From Klebsiella pneumoniae (GTDB lineage: Bacteria; Desulfobacterota; Binatia; UBA12015), in assembly GCA_945872365.1 (NCBI GenBank), contig CAMBZJ010000029.1, positions 1 through 37,391 on the forward strand: a DNA stretch of 37,391 nt. Reading direction: 5' to 3'. Shown one piece after another: positions 25,522-33,840 of this stretch. The translations under genes and the position numbers were made by a program. Numbering within the stretch: the first letter of the stretch is position 1; the number at the start of each line of letters is the position of its first letter. The notes under the pieces are model-generated. The model was given only the letters and a program-made list of their open reading frames with translations, had not been told where the DNA came from and made no database searches.

Positions 25522-26259
25522 ATGCGCCTACCCAAGCTCGGCCCATTCGCCTCGCTGCTCCCCCTCCTGCTCGCCGCGTGCTCGACGGCCGTGACCCGCC
25601 CGCCGACCGTGGCGCCGGTCACGCCGGCGCAGGTCGCGCCGGCGCCGGTCGCGGCATCACCCGCGCAAACGAGCGGAATCGGGGCACAGGATGCACTGCG
25701 CGAGTTGCTCGAGGGGAACCAGCGCTTCCTGCAAGGCGGCATGGATGCGCACGCCTGGCAGAACGAGCGCGTCATCAAGACCGGCACCTTCGGCCAGAGC
25801 CCCTCGGTCGGCGTGCTGAGTTGTGCCGACTCGCGCGTGCCGCCCGAGATCGTCTTCGACCAGGGGGTCGGCGACCTGTTCGTCGTCCGAGTCGCGGGCA
25901 ACTTCGAGAGCGACGAGGCGACGGGCACCTTCGAGTACGGGGTTGCGGAACTCGGCGTCCACACCATCGTCGTACTCGGCCACACCAAGTGCGGCGCGAT
26001 CGACGCGACGCTCTCCGGCAAGAGCCTGCCCGGTCACATGAACGTCCTCACCGCGGGAATTCGCCCCGCTCTCGCCGGCTTGGCGGCCGGTGCGTCGGGT
26101 ACCGATCTCGCCGAGGCTTCGAGCGCCAACGTGCGCTGGCAGATGAAGCGCCTGCTGCAGAGGAGCGCGATCCTGCGCAAGGCGCAGGCCGAGGGTCGCC
26201 TGAAGGTCCTCAGCGCGATGTACGACGTCGACACCGGCCGCGTGACATTCCTCGACTGA
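25522..26259 (+). CDS. Beta-class carbonic anhydrase, lipoprotein
   Basis: A 245-residue zinc enzyme interconverting CO2 and bicarbonate. It has a lipoprotein signal with an LLAAC lipobox (Cys20), then a Pro/Ala/Val-rich spacer to about residue 50, so the catalytic domain should be tethered in the periplasm. Zinc ligands and the catalytic dyad are intact: CADSR (Cys101, Asp103, Arg105) and HTKCGA (His154, Cys157), with VRVAGNF between. The C-terminus KVLSAMYDVDTGRVTFLD matches the family. The start has a G-rich site (GGGGGG) upstream, closer than usual. The preceding 44 bases hold no obvious promoter, so it may be read through from the esterase gene. Confidence 0.93.
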   Translation: MRLPKLGPFASLLPLLLAACSTAVTRPPTVAPVTPAQVAPAPVAASPAQTSGIGAQDALRELLEGNQRFLQGGMDAHAWQNERVIKTGTFGQSPSVGVLSCADSRVPPEIVFDQGVGDLFVVRVAGNFESDEATGTFEYGVAELGVHTIVVLGHTKCGAIDATLSGKSLPGHMNVLTAGIRPALAGLAAGASGTDLAEASSANVRWQMKRLLQRSAILRKAQAEGRLKVLSAMYDVDTGRVTFLD

Positions 26260-26283
26260 ACACACCGCCGATCGCAGCGCGGC

Positions 26284-26303
26284 GCGGACGACTTCGCGTC
26301 CGC
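26284..26303. terminator. Hairpin 1 in the convergent gap after carbonic anhydrase
   Basis: A perfect 7-bp stem GCGGACG / CGTCCGC with a 6-base loop, in the 82-base gap between convergent genes. With the next hairpin it forms a tandem pair likely to end transcription from both sides. No U-tract is present. Confidence 0.45.
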
Positions 26304-26311
26304 ACACCGGG

Positions 26312-26334
26312 AGTCCGGCCGCAGGGTCCGGACT
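26312..26334. terminator. Hairpin 2 in the convergent gap before mltA
   Basis: A perfect 7-bp stem AGTCCGG / CCGGACT with a 9-base loop, 8 bases after hairpin 1 and 7 bases before the mltA stop. Confidence 0.45.
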
Positions 26335-26341
26335 GGGAGGA

Positions 26342-27448
26342 TCAGGAGCGCGGCGGCCCGAACCAGGTCACTTCGCCGCGCACTCGCAGCTCGCCGGCGA
26401 CCCGCTCCGCCTCATCGCCAGGTCCGAGGAACAGGTCGATGCGACCCGGACCGCGGATCGCGGCGCCGGTGTCCATCGCGAGAACGAATTGCGAGAACTC
26501 GCGACCGTCGGGAAGCCGGATCGCAAGCCAGCCGACGCTGCCGAGCGGCGTGACGGCGGGGTCGACCGCGACCGAGCGCCAAGGCACGAGCGGCGCCCCG
26601 AGCGATCCCGGGGGCCCCTCGTCGCGAGTGCCCGGCAGCACGCGGAAGAACGTGAAGCGCTCATTCTTCTCGGCAAGTTCGGCAGCCTCCCCGGGGTGTG
26701 CACGCATCCACGCCTTGATCGCGGGAGCGGTCGCCTGTTCGGGCGAGGCGAAGACCCCGCTCTTCACGAGCAGCGCCCCGATCGAGGTATAGGGGCGACC
26801 GTTCGTGCCGGCGTAGCCGATGCGCACCCGGGTGCCGTCGTCGAGGACGAGACGTCCGGAGCCCTGTACTTGAAGGAAGTAGAGTTCGACCGGGTCGTCC
26901 ACCCAGAAAAGTTCGAGTCCACGGCCGGCGAGCGCGCCCCGCCCTATCTCCGCCCGCGACGGGAGCGTGCCACCGGTCGGCAGGCCGAGCAGCGGGTGAG
27001 GGAACTTCGCGTCCGCACTCCGTCGCGCGCGAAGCGACGGCTCGTGGTATCCGGTGACCATCACCGGTCGGGTGCCGCTTGCGGAGAGAGCGTGAGCCAT
27101 CCGCCGCTCGTCGAGCGCATCGGCGCCGGAGGAGCGCGACCCGAGCGCTGCCTGCAACCCGGCAAGGGCCGCCTGCGCGTCGCGCGTCTCCGCGGTCGGC
27201 GGGCGCTTCGCCAAGGCCGTGCGTGCCGACGCGATCGCGTCCCGCAGGGAGCCGCGCACGCCGGCGGTGGAAGCCACCGTGCCCGCCTCGGCCGACGACG
27301 ACGACGGGGCCCAGGCGCGGACGTCCGACGACGGCGTCGCGGCGCAGGCCACGAACACGACGGCGGCACCGAGCGCCGCGCGCAGGCTGCGAACCGGGCC
27401 GGCCGCCTCCCTGCGCCCGCGGTGGGAAGGCGCCCCGGGGGTCCGCAT
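26342..27448 (-). CDS. mltA: Membrane-bound lytic murein transglycosylase A
   Basis: A 368-residue peptidoglycan-cleaving enzyme. A basic N-terminus and hydrophobic core end in FVAC (Cys35), a plausible lipobox, so outer-membrane anchoring is likely. MltA features are VTGYHEPSLRARR, ELFWVDDPVELYFLQVQGSG, the IGYAGTNGRPYTSIG segment, and the C-terminal 3D domain with MDTGAAIRGPGRIDLF (Asp326 and Asp338). Asp326 aligns by motif with the E. coli catalytic aspartate. The enzyme cuts the MurNAc-GlcNAc bond to form 1,6-anhydro ends during wall turnover. The ATG at 27448 overlaps the aminotransferase stop by one base (TGATG), so it is the last gene of the leftward unit. Confidence 0.9.
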   Translation of the reverse strand: MRTPGAPSHRGRREAAGPVRSLRAALGAAVVFVACAATPSSDVRAWAPSSSSAEAGTVASTAGVRGSLRDAIASARTALAKRPPTAETRDAQAALAGLQAALGSRSSGADALDERRMAHALSASGTRPVMVTGYHEPSLRARRSADAKFPHPLLGLPTGGTLPSRAEIGRGALAGRGLELFWVDDPVELYFLQVQGSGRLVLDDGTRVRIGYAGTNGRPYTSIGALLVKSGVFASPEQATAPAIKAWMRAHPGEAAELAEKNERFTFFRVLPGTRDEGPPGSLGAPLVPWRSVAVDPAVTPLGSVGWLAIRLPDGREFSQFVLAMDTGAAIRGPGRIDLFLGPGDEAERVAGELRVRGEVTWFGPPRS

Positions 27449-28623
27449 CACGCTCCGGCGAGGACGCGTTCCGCCGCCGTCAACGCATCACCCGTCGTCT
27501 CGGTGCCGATCGCCTCGCCGAGTGCGGCGAGCACGAGCAGGACGTTGGACGGGGTGGAGGATTCGCCCATGAGCCCGATCCGCCAGACGCGCCCCTTCCA
27601 CGGACCGAGCCCCGCGCCGATCTCGATGCCGGATCGTTCGAGCATACGCCGGCGCACCGCCGCCTCGTCGACGCCCTCGGGGACGCGCACGCTGTTGAGC
27701 ATCGGCAGGCGGTGGCCCGGGGCGACCGCCATCTCGAGCCCGAGCGCCTCGAGGCCGGCGACCAGCGCCTCGTGGTTCAGGCGGTGGCGCGCGAAGCGCC
27801 GCTCGAGGCCCTCCTCCTGCACGATCCGCAGCGCCTCGTAGAGCGCGTAGTTCATCGAGATCGGCGCGGTGTGGTGGTAGACCCGCGCGTCGCCCCAGTA
27901 CTGCTCGAGCAGCGACAGGTCGAGATACCAGCTCTGCACCGGGCGGGTGCGCTTGCGGATGCGCTCGACGGCCGCCTCGGAGAAGGTGACCGGCGACAGC
28001 CCGGGCGGGCACGACAGGCACTTCTGCGTGCCGCTGTAGCAGGCGTCGATGCCCCAGGCGTCGACCTCGAGCGGGCGGCCGGCGAGCGACGTCACCGCAT
28101 CGACCACGAAGAGAGCACCGTGCTCGCGCGCAATCCGGCCGATCTCCTCGAGCGGCTGGCAGGCGCCGGTCGAGGTCTCCGCGTGCACCACGGCGACGAG
28201 CCGGGCATGCCGCCCTTGCGCCGCGAGCGAGGCGAGTCCGCTCGCGAAACGCGACGGCTCGATGACCTCGCCCCAGGGCACCTCGACCTGGGTCACCTCC
28301 GCGCCCGCGCGCCGTGCGACCTCGGCCATGCGGCCGCCGAAGACACCGTTCACCCCGACGAGCGCCGCGTCGCCCGGCTCGAGGAGGTTCACCATGACCG
28401 CTTCCATCCCGGCGCTGCCGGTCGCCGAGAGCGGCAGCGTCAGGTGGTTCTTCGTGCGGAAGGTGTCGCGCAGCATCTGCTTCACCCGCTCCATGAGCGC
28501 CACGAACTCGGGGTCGAGGTGGCCGACGAGCGGGGTCGAGAGCGCACGCAGGACGCGCGGGTGCACGTCGCTCGGCCCGGGGCCGAGCAGGATACGACGG
28601 GAGATCTGCAACTCGGGTTCCAT
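27448..28623 (-). CDS. Class V PLP aminotransferase (alanine-glyoxylate / serine-pyruvate type)
   Basis: A 391-residue PLP enzyme of fold type I. The N-terminus [17 protein letters not shown] is typical of the alanine-glyoxylate aminotransferase family. [11 protein letters not shown] forms the phosphate-binding loop, [10 protein letters not shown] holds the aspartate that contacts the pyridine nitrogen (Asp175), and [12 protein letters not shown] carries the PLP lysine (Lys201). It probably moves amino groups between alanine or serine and glyoxylate or pyruvate; sequence alone does not fix the pair. The ATG at 28623 gives the family N-terminus. It lies 44 bases after the M20 peptidase gene and overlaps mltA. 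Confidence 0.92.
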   Translation of the reverse strand: MEPELQISRRILLGPGPSDVHPRVLRALSTPLVGHLDPEFVALMERVKQMLRDTFRTKNHLTLPLSATGSAGMEAVMVNLLEPGDAALVGVNGVFGGRMAEVARRAGAEVTQVEVPWGEVIEPSRFASGLASLAAQGRHARLVAVVHAETSTGACQPLEEIGRIAREHGALFVVDAVTSLAGRPLEVDAWGIDACYSGTQKCLSCPPGLSPVTFSEAAVERIRKRTRPVQSWYLDLSLLEQYWGDARVYHHTAPISMNYALYEALRIVQEEGLERRFARHRLNHEALVAGLEALGLEMAVAPGHRLPMLNSVRVPEGVDEAAVRRRMLERSGIEIGAGLGPWKGRVWRIGLMGESSTPSNVLLVLAALGEAIGTETTGDALTAAERVLAGA

Positions 28624-28667
28624 GCGTAGGAATGACCTTTCGGGGTGGGCCGGGACGGCGAGTCGGT

Positions 28668-30074
28668 TCAGGCGACGTCGCCCTCGAGGTCGAGGGCGAG
28701 CCGGGCGACGGCATCGAGGTGAACGCGCAATCCCCAGCGATAGCCGTCCACCGGCACGCGTTCGTCGTGGCCGTGGAACATCGTCGTGAAGCTCATGCCT
28801 TCGGGCAGCATGAGCGGCATGAACCCGTAGCACTTCGTGCCCAGGCGCGCGTAGAACTTCGCGTCGGTGAAACCGGGGATGAGCCAGGGCACCGGAACGC
28901 CGGTCGGGTCGTGGCGGCGCAGCACGTCGCAGAGCAGCCGGTATTCGGGCGTGTCGCAGGAGGTCGTGACCGGCTCGAGGTCCTCGAGGATCTCGACCTC
29001 GAAATCCTCGCCGACGACGGCGCGGATTTCCCGCACCAGGCTCGCACTGGTCTGCCCGGGCACCGTGCGCCCGTCGAGTTCGACCGTGGCGATGCCCGGA
29101 ATCACGTTCGTCTTATGCCCGGCACGCAGGACGGTCGGCGAGACGGTGTTGCGCAGGATCGCGTCGAGGCCGCTGCGCTGGCCTGCGTCGCGGACCCCGA
29201 AGTCGAGGACCGAGGCCGCGAGAAGTGGCTGCTTCAGGCCGCGCAGGGCGAGCGCCACCGGCGCCGGCTGGTTCGCCGCGAGCGCCTCGACGAAGCGCAT
29301 GGACTCCGCGCTCAGGTGGATCGGCAGGCGCGTCGTGCCGAGCTTCGCAACCGCGGTCGCGAGCTTGACCGGGGCGCTGTCGGAACGCGGCAGGCTGCCG
29401 TGGCCCGGTGCACCGCGGAAGGTGAGCTTCATCCAGCAGACGCCCTTCTCCGCGACCTGCACCGGGTAGTAGCGAACGCCGAGGAGGTGCATCGTGAAGC
29501 CGCCGACCTCGTTCAGGCAGACCTCCGCCGCGACCAGGTCGGGATGGTTCTCGACCATCCAGCGCGATCCGAGCGTGCAACCGGCCTCCTCGTCGGCGAC
29601 GACGAGCAGTGTCACGTCGCGACGCGGTCGCACGCCGCTGCGGGCGAACGCGAGCATCACCGCGAGATCCATCGCGGTCTTACCCTTCATGTCGATCGTG
29701 CCGCGGCCCCAGAGACAGCCGTCGGCGATCTCGCCGCCGAAGGGGTCGTACCGCCAGCTCTCCGCCTCGGCTTCGACCACATCGGCGTGCGACGCGAGGA
29801 GCAGCGGCCCGCCGGGGCCGCGACCGGCGATGCGGCAGACGAGGTTCGAGCGGCCCGGCGCGACCTCGAAGATGCGCGGTTCGAGCCCGGCCGCGCGCAG
29901 TACACCCGCCACGTATTCGATCGCCTGTGCCTCGTCGCCCGGCGGATTCACCGTGCGCATGCGGACCAGTCGCTGGAGGTGACCGAGGGCCTCGTCGGCC
30001 CAGGCGTCGGTCGCCTGCGCCAGCAACGAACGCGATTGCGCCGAGGCCGTCGTCGGGGTCGCGAGGTCCGCCAT
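28668..30074 (-). CDS. M20-family metallopeptidase / deacylase
   Basis: A 468-residue di-zinc hydrolase of the ArgE/DapE/CPG2/aminoacylase-1 group. Metal and catalytic residues are visible: SHADVV (His96, Asp98), GRGTIDMKG (Asp128), ADEEAG (Glu162-Glu163) and the C-terminal FHGHDERVP histidine segment. A lid/dimerisation domain lies between ([32 protein letters not shown]). The ATG at 30074 has GCGGAG four bases upstream. No signal peptide, so cytoplasmic. It probably releases amino acids from peptides or N-acyl groups; feeding the adjacent aminotransferase is an inference from position. Confidence 0.9.
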   Translation of the reverse strand: MADLATPTTASAQSRSLLAQATDAWADEALGHLQRLVRMRTVNPPGDEAQAIEYVAGVLRAAGLEPRIFEVAPGRSNLVCRIAGRGPGGPLLLASHADVVEAEAESWRYDPFGGEIADGCLWGRGTIDMKGKTAMDLAVMLAFARSGVRPRRDVTLLVVADEEAGCTLGSRWMVENHPDLVAAEVCLNEVGGFTMHLLGVRYYPVQVAEKGVCWMKLTFRGAPGHGSLPRSDSAPVKLATAVAKLGTTRLPIHLSAESMRFVEALAANQPAPVALALRGLKQPLLAASVLDFGVRDAGQRSGLDAILRNTVSPTVLRAGHKTNVIPGIATVELDGRTVPGQTSASLVREIRAVVGEDFEVEILEDLEPVTTSCDTPEYRLLCDVLRRHDPTGVPVPWLIPGFTDAKFYARLGTKCYGFMPLMLPEGMSFTTMFHGHDERVPVDGYRWGLRVHLDAVARLALDLEGDVA

Positions 30075-30149
30075 GCATCTCCGCTTAACAGACCCGCGCG
30101 ACGCAGGCGCGACAGCACGACTCACCCGCGGCGACCGGTCGGCCCGGGG

Positions 30150-31700
30150 TCAACCGCGCGGATCGGCGAACGGAGCCCGGAGCAGCGCGGCAAAGCCGCG
30201 GTGCAGGATCGTGCGCCGGGCGAACTTTTCCACGTCTACGGTCACTCGGACCGCGGGCCAGGTACCGTGCACCGAGAATGGGATCGAGAGGCTGCCGTCG
30301 TCGCCGACCAGGCTCGCACCACCCGGCAGGAGGGCGACCAGTTCATGCGCCGCTCCGGGGGCTACGTGTAGCTCGCCCGCGAAGTCCACTTCGCCGTTGC
30401 CCGAGACCGCCGCGCGCCCGGAAGCCCCGAAGTCGCCGGCGACCGCTTCGAGGGCCGGGCTGGAGAGACGCGAGTCGGCGAGGGCCACCTGGCCGCCGAT
30501 ACGATCGAAGGAGGTGTCGTTCGCCGCGAGCAGGGCCGCGAGTCCGGCGGGTGCCGCAGCTACGCCCTCGGATCCGAGCAGCGGACCGACGACGTCGCGA
30601 ACCAGATTGTGGCCGGCGATCGACCCCGCCGCGACCAGAAGCTCGCCGCGCCCCTGCGCACCACCTGCGATCTCGGCCCAGGAGTCGCCGGCGCCGGCCA
30701 GACTGCCGTCGAAGGAGAGCCCGCCACGCACCGTCCGTCCGACCGGGAGATTGCGCAGCGTGACGCCGTCGAGCGCGACGTGCGAGAACCGGTAGGCGGG
30801 TTTCTGCCCCTGGCCCCACGGCCCGACCTCGCCCTCGAAGGCGGCGTTGTGGCGGGTCGACTCGAGCCCGCCGTGCGCGACGACATGCGTGGGTCCGGGC
30901 TTGGAGATGTCGCTGAGCTGAGCGTCCACTGCGGCCATCCGCACCTCGCGGGAGTCGCCGCCGTAGCGATCCGTCAGACGAACCGTGCCGTTCACGACCT
31001 CGACACGATCGACCGCCTTGCGCCGCGCCCGGGCGAAGAGATCGTCGCTGCTGCGGGATGTCGGCAGCACGCCGTCGACGTTCAGGTGGCCGCCGGAGTC
31101 GCGCACGATGTTGATCGTCGGGTCCTGCAGCCGAAGTGCACCGGTGACGTCGCCGCGGGTCAGCGCCGCGAGGTCGACCGTCCAGCGCGCGGTCGGCACC
31201 GTGATCATCGGCGGACCGCCCGTCGGGTCAGCCACGGCGAGGCCCGCTACGTCCACACCCGGGCCACCGCGCAGCGCGAGCGCCACGCTCCCGACGCTTG
31301 CCTTGTTGCCGAGCAGGTCCCGCAGGGCGGACGCCATGCGCGCCTCGACCCGGCCACTCACCGCGCGGGTCGCGAGCAGGGCGGCAACGAGACCGCCGAG
31401 GACGATCGCTAGGGAGGCCGCGATGCGCCACGCCCAGGCCGTCCTCTCGGGCTCGGGTTCGACGCCGGTGCGGCGAGCGAGGACGAGTTCGTCGGCGCAG
31501 CTTTCGCAGGCCGCGACATGGCGCTCGAAGACTTCCTCCGCACCTGCGGCGAGCGAGCCTTCGAGGTAGCTCGCGAGGGCGTACTCGGTCGGATGATCGC
31601 CGTACTCGCCGCGGGGAGCGGCGCCCATGGCGAGGCGCACGAGGGAGCGGATCTCCTCCTCGCGCGGGACGTCGTTCTTGCCCGTCCGCAGCAGGCGCAT
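30150..31700 (-). CDS. Zinc-finger anti-sigma factor fused to an AsmA-like periplasmic region
   Basis: A 516-residue membrane protein. The cytoplasmic N-terminus is a ZAS-type anti-sigma domain: His36, then 24 residues later HVAACESC (His61, Cys65, Cys68). One membrane helix at about 90-112 (IAASLAIVLGGLVAALLA) leads to about 400 extracytoplasmic residues resembling AsmA-family beta-strand repeats: GVDVAGLAVADPTGG, ALRLQDPTINIVRDSGGHLNVDG, DFAGELHVAPG. ZAS proteins bind and restrain ECF sigma factors until a signal arrives; here the large outer region would be the sensor. The start overlaps the sigma-factor stop by one base (TGATG), strongly implying a cognate pair. M20 follows after 75 bases. 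Confidence 0.8.
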   Translation of the reverse strand: MRLLRTGKNDVPREEEIRSLVRLAMGAAPRGEYGDHPTEYALASYLEGSLAAGAEEVFERHVAACESCADELVLARRTGVEPEPERTAWAWRIAASLAIVLGGLVAALLATRAVSGRVEARMASALRDLLGNKASVGSVALALRGGPGVDVAGLAVADPTGGPPMITVPTARWTVDLAALTRGDVTGALRLQDPTINIVRDSGGHLNVDGVLPTSRSSDDLFARARRKAVDRVEVVNGTVRLTDRYGGDSREVRMAAVDAQLSDISKPGPTHVVAHGGLESTRHNAAFEGEVGPWGQGQKPAYRFSHVALDGVTLRNLPVGRTVRGGLSFDGSLAGAGDSWAEIAGGAQGRGELLVAAGSIAGHNLVRDVVGPLLGSEGVAAAPAGLAALLAANDTSFDRIGGQVALADSRLSSPALEAVAGDFGASGRAAVSGNGEVDFAGELHVAPGAAHELVALLPGGASLVGDDGSLSIPFSVHGTWPAVRVTVDVEKFARRTILHRGFAALLRAPFADPRG

Positions 31701-32359
31701 CAGACGTCGCCTCCGAAGCGATCGCCGGCGATCCGGCGCAACTTGTCGTGCAGCCGCATCTTGCGGACGTAGGCGGCGTTCGTCGTGATCCCGAGCGTCT
31801 GCGCGACTTCCTCGATGGGCAGGCCCTTGAAGTAGAACAGGCGCACGAACAACTGGTCCTTGGGGGGCAGGTCCTCGATCATCGCGCGCACCCTCGCCGC
31901 ACGCATGGCCTCCTCGACCAGCGGTTCGGGCCCCGGCCTGGCGTCGGGGTGGGTTTCGCGGACCATAGAAGTCTCTGCATTTCCGGGATCATCCAAGGAG
32001 ACCGTTCTTCCCTCTCGCCGGAGCCGGTCGATCGTCAGCCGGTTGGCGACGACTCGGATCCAGCTCGCCAGGGAGCACCCGTTGCGCCCCTGGTACTGGC
32101 GGAGCTTGCGGGCGTCCTGATCGAACAGGGCCAGGAAAACCTCCTGGCTCATGTCCTCGATTTCCTCTTTCCTAGATGGACGGCCGAACTGCTGGAAAAT
32201 TACGGAGACGCCGTAGGAAACGATGCCGGAGTACTCCTCGACCAAGCGCTGCCGGGCCGCAGCCTCGCCCCGGATGCAGCCATGGAGGAGTTGCTGCGTC
32301 GGGTCGAGCGGCTCGGAGAGCGAAATCCCGCCCTCGGCGCTCGTGTAGGCTCCGCTCAT
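31700..32359 (-). CDS. ECF-like RNA polymerase sigma factor
   Basis: A 219-residue sigma-70 family protein with regions 2 and 4 only. Region 2 includes EDMSQEVFLALF and SLASWIRVVANRLTIDRLRR; region 4 includes LPPKDQLFVRLFYFKGLPIE and a helix-turn-helix EEVAQTLGITTNAAYVRKMR. A long linker (about 120-150) and a 20-residue N-terminal tail are extra. It should direct RNA polymerase to envelope-response promoters under control of the overlapping anti-sigma gene. The ATG at 32359 has no Shine-Dalgarno sequence, and a candidate promoter lies immediately upstream, so the message may be nearly leaderless. Confidence 0.9.
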   Translation of the reverse strand: MSGAYTSAEGGISLSEPLDPTQQLLHGCIRGEAAARQRLVEEYSGIVSYGVSVIFQQFGRPSRKEEIEDMSQEVFLALFDQDARKLRQYQGRNGCSLASWIRVVANRLTIDRLRREGRTVSLDDPGNAETSMVRETHPDARPGPEPLVEEAMRAARVRAMIEDLPPKDQLFVRLFYFKGLPIEEVAQTLGITTNAAYVRKMRLHDKLRRIAGDRFGGDV

Positions 32360-32371
32360 GGCCGATGCGAT

Positions 32372-32400
32372 CTTCTAAGGCGAACCCGCTGAAAGGGCAA
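32372..32400 (-). promoter_or_regulatory. Candidate sigma-70-like promoter for the sigma-factor operon
   Basis: On the minus strand, TTGCCC (32400-32395) and TAGAAG (32377-32372) are separated by exactly 17 bases, each matching 4 of 6 consensus bases. The implied start site is about 6-7 bases before the ATG at 32359, which has no ribosome-binding site. Confidence 0.3.
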
Positions 32401-32465
32401 GGGAATTTCTCCGCCGACGCAAGGCCCCGGGAAGGAAAGACGGTCAACGGGCGTCGTTTCTGACA

Positions 32466-32897
32466 GTGTTCTGGTTCGTCGGGATGGCGTTCGCGTGGGT
32501 GATGCTGGCATCGCTGGGCCTGACCTGGTCGGTTGCCTACCGGGTAGGCCATGGCGACGGCCGACGCGAACGCGAGGAAATCGCGGTCGCGCATCCCGGC
32601 AGGCGGCCTGCGGAGCCGCTCGCCCGCCAGCCTTCAGTCGACCGGGTGGAATGCCTTGCCGGTCCCGGCGAGCCCGGGCCCGGGCAGGACCATCCGTCGA
32701 TCCGGGTCGTCGACCGCCCGACCGATCACCCTGGCGCGGGTGCCCTCGGCTCCGACGAGTTCGATCGCCCGGGTCGCCTCGGCCTCGGGAACGACCACAC
32801 AGAATCCGACCCCCATGTTGAAGGTCGTGTACATCTCCGCCGCGTCGATCCCGCCGCGCGACGCGACGAGGCGGAAGATCGCCGGTGGCTCGGGTAG
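32466..32897 (+). CDS. Doubtful small single-pass membrane ORF
   Basis: In the largest intergenic gap (32360-32633), a GTG-started frame begins with a convincing membrane helix (VGMAFAWVMLASLGLTWSVA) followed by a charged stretch. Against it: no clear ribosome-binding site, and the frame continues 264 bases antisense into purM with shadow-like composition. If real, only the first 55 or so residues look natural. A small-membrane-protein gene is possible but not established. Confidence 0.2.
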   Translation: MFWFVGMAFAWVMLASLGLTWSVAYRVGHGDGRREREEIAVAHPGRRPAEPLARQPSVDRVECLAGPGEPGPGQDHPSIRVVDRPTDHPGAGALGSDEFDRPGRLGLGNDHTESDPHVEGRVHLRRVDPAARRDEAEDRRWLG

Positions 32898-33746
32898 GGA
32901 GTCGAGCCGGAACCCGATGCCTGGCGCGTCCACGCGCAGCAGGTTCAGCAGGCCGTCGCCGGTGATGTGGGCGAGTCCGCGCACGTCGATGCCCGCGTCG
33001 ACGAGCGCCATCACCTCGCGGACGTAGATGCGGGTCGGCCGCAGCAATTCGTCGCCGACGCTCGCGCCCCCGAGTTCGGTCGGTCGAGCCGCCAGCAGGT
33101 CGAGCGCTTCGCCGGGTGCGAGCAGCCGACGGGCGAGCGTGAGGCCGTTGGAGTGTAGGCCGGACGAGTCGAGTCCGAGGACGACGTCGCCGGGCCGGAT
33201 CGACCGGCCCAGCACCATGCGGTCGAGCGCCACGACACCCACCGCCGCCGCGACCAGGTCGAAACCCTCGCGGCCGTCGGGGCCGTGCGGCCGCAGCAGT
33301 TCGCGCACCTGCGCGATCTCGCCGCCTGGAATGCTGACGCGCGCCTGCCGGGCTCCCTCGGCGAGCCCGATCGCGAGTTGCTCGATGAGATCGGCATCCA
33401 CCGTCGGGATCGCAACGTAGTCCACCAGGGCGATCGGCTCCGCGCCGACGCAGAGGACGTCGTTCACGTTCATCGCGATCACGTCGATCCCGATCGTGTC
33501 GTAGCGCCGGAGCGCGTCGGCGACGAGAACCTTCGTGCCGACGCCGTCTGTGCTGAGCGCGAGACCGAGGCCGTGGCCCAGGTCGAGGACGTTCGCAAAG
33601 AAGCCGTTGGGCAGGACAGGGCGGCCGCGCCGGGGATAGTCGTTCGTCGCGGCGAGACGGCCGAGCAGCCGGCCGAGCCCGCCCTCGAGCCGGGCCACGT
33701 CCACGCCGGACTCCGCGTAACTCGCACCGCGCGACTTCGTGCTCAA
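32634..33746 (-). CDS. purM: Phosphoribosylformylglycinamidine cyclo-ligase (AIR synthetase)
   Basis: A 370-residue enzyme that closes the imidazole ring of AIR from FGAM with ATP in purine synthesis. Family features: SYAESGVDV near the start, LSTDGVGTK (65-72), GIDVIAMNVNDVLCVGAEPI, DGLLNLLRVD and TFNMGVGFCVVV. The TTG start at 33746 is supported by an AAGGGGTGA site a few bases upstream. SelD shares this fold, but the PurM-specific DYPRRGRPVLPNGFF N-terminal segment and the lack of a SelD Cys/Sec active loop exclude it. It lies 94 bases after the CaiB gene on the same strand and 274 bases before the sigma-factor gene. Confidence 0.95.
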   Translation of the reverse strand: MSTKSRGASYAESGVDVARLEGGLGRLLGRLAATNDYPRRGRPVLPNGFFANVLDLGHGLGLALSTDGVGTKVLVADALRRYDTIGIDVIAMNVNDVLCVGAEPIALVDYVAIPTVDADLIEQLAIGLAEGARQARVSIPGGEIAQVRELLRPHGPDGREGFDLVAAAVGVVALDRMVLGRSIRPGDVVLGLDSSGLHSNGLTLARRLLAPGEALDLLAARPTELGGASVGDELLRPTRIYVREVMALVDAGIDVRGLAHITGDGLLNLLRVDAPGIGFRLDSLPEPPAIFRLVASRGGIDAAEMYTTFNMGVGFCVVVPEAEATRAIELVGAEGTRARVIGRAVDDPDRRMVLPGPGLAGTGKAFHPVD

Positions 33747-33771
33747 TCGATCACCCCTTCCCCGGAAGCGG

Positions 33772-33788
33772 GCGCGCCCGGTGCGCGC
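33772..33788. terminator. GC hairpin between the CoA-transferase gene and purM
   Basis: A perfect 6-bp stem GCGCGC / GCGCGC with a 5-base loop in the 94-base gap. No U-tract; a weak terminator candidate that would separate purM from the upstream unit. Confidence 0.25.
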
Positions 33789-33840
33789 GACGCTGCGGAG
33801 CTTCCATCGTCCATGGCGGCAGGATCTTCAACCGTGGCCG

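Noticed and set aside
32634-33746. selD as an alternative call for the AIR-synthetase-fold gene
   Set aside because: The DYPRRGRPVLPNGFF N-terminal segment is PurM-specific and the SelD catalytic Cys/Sec-Lys loop is absent.
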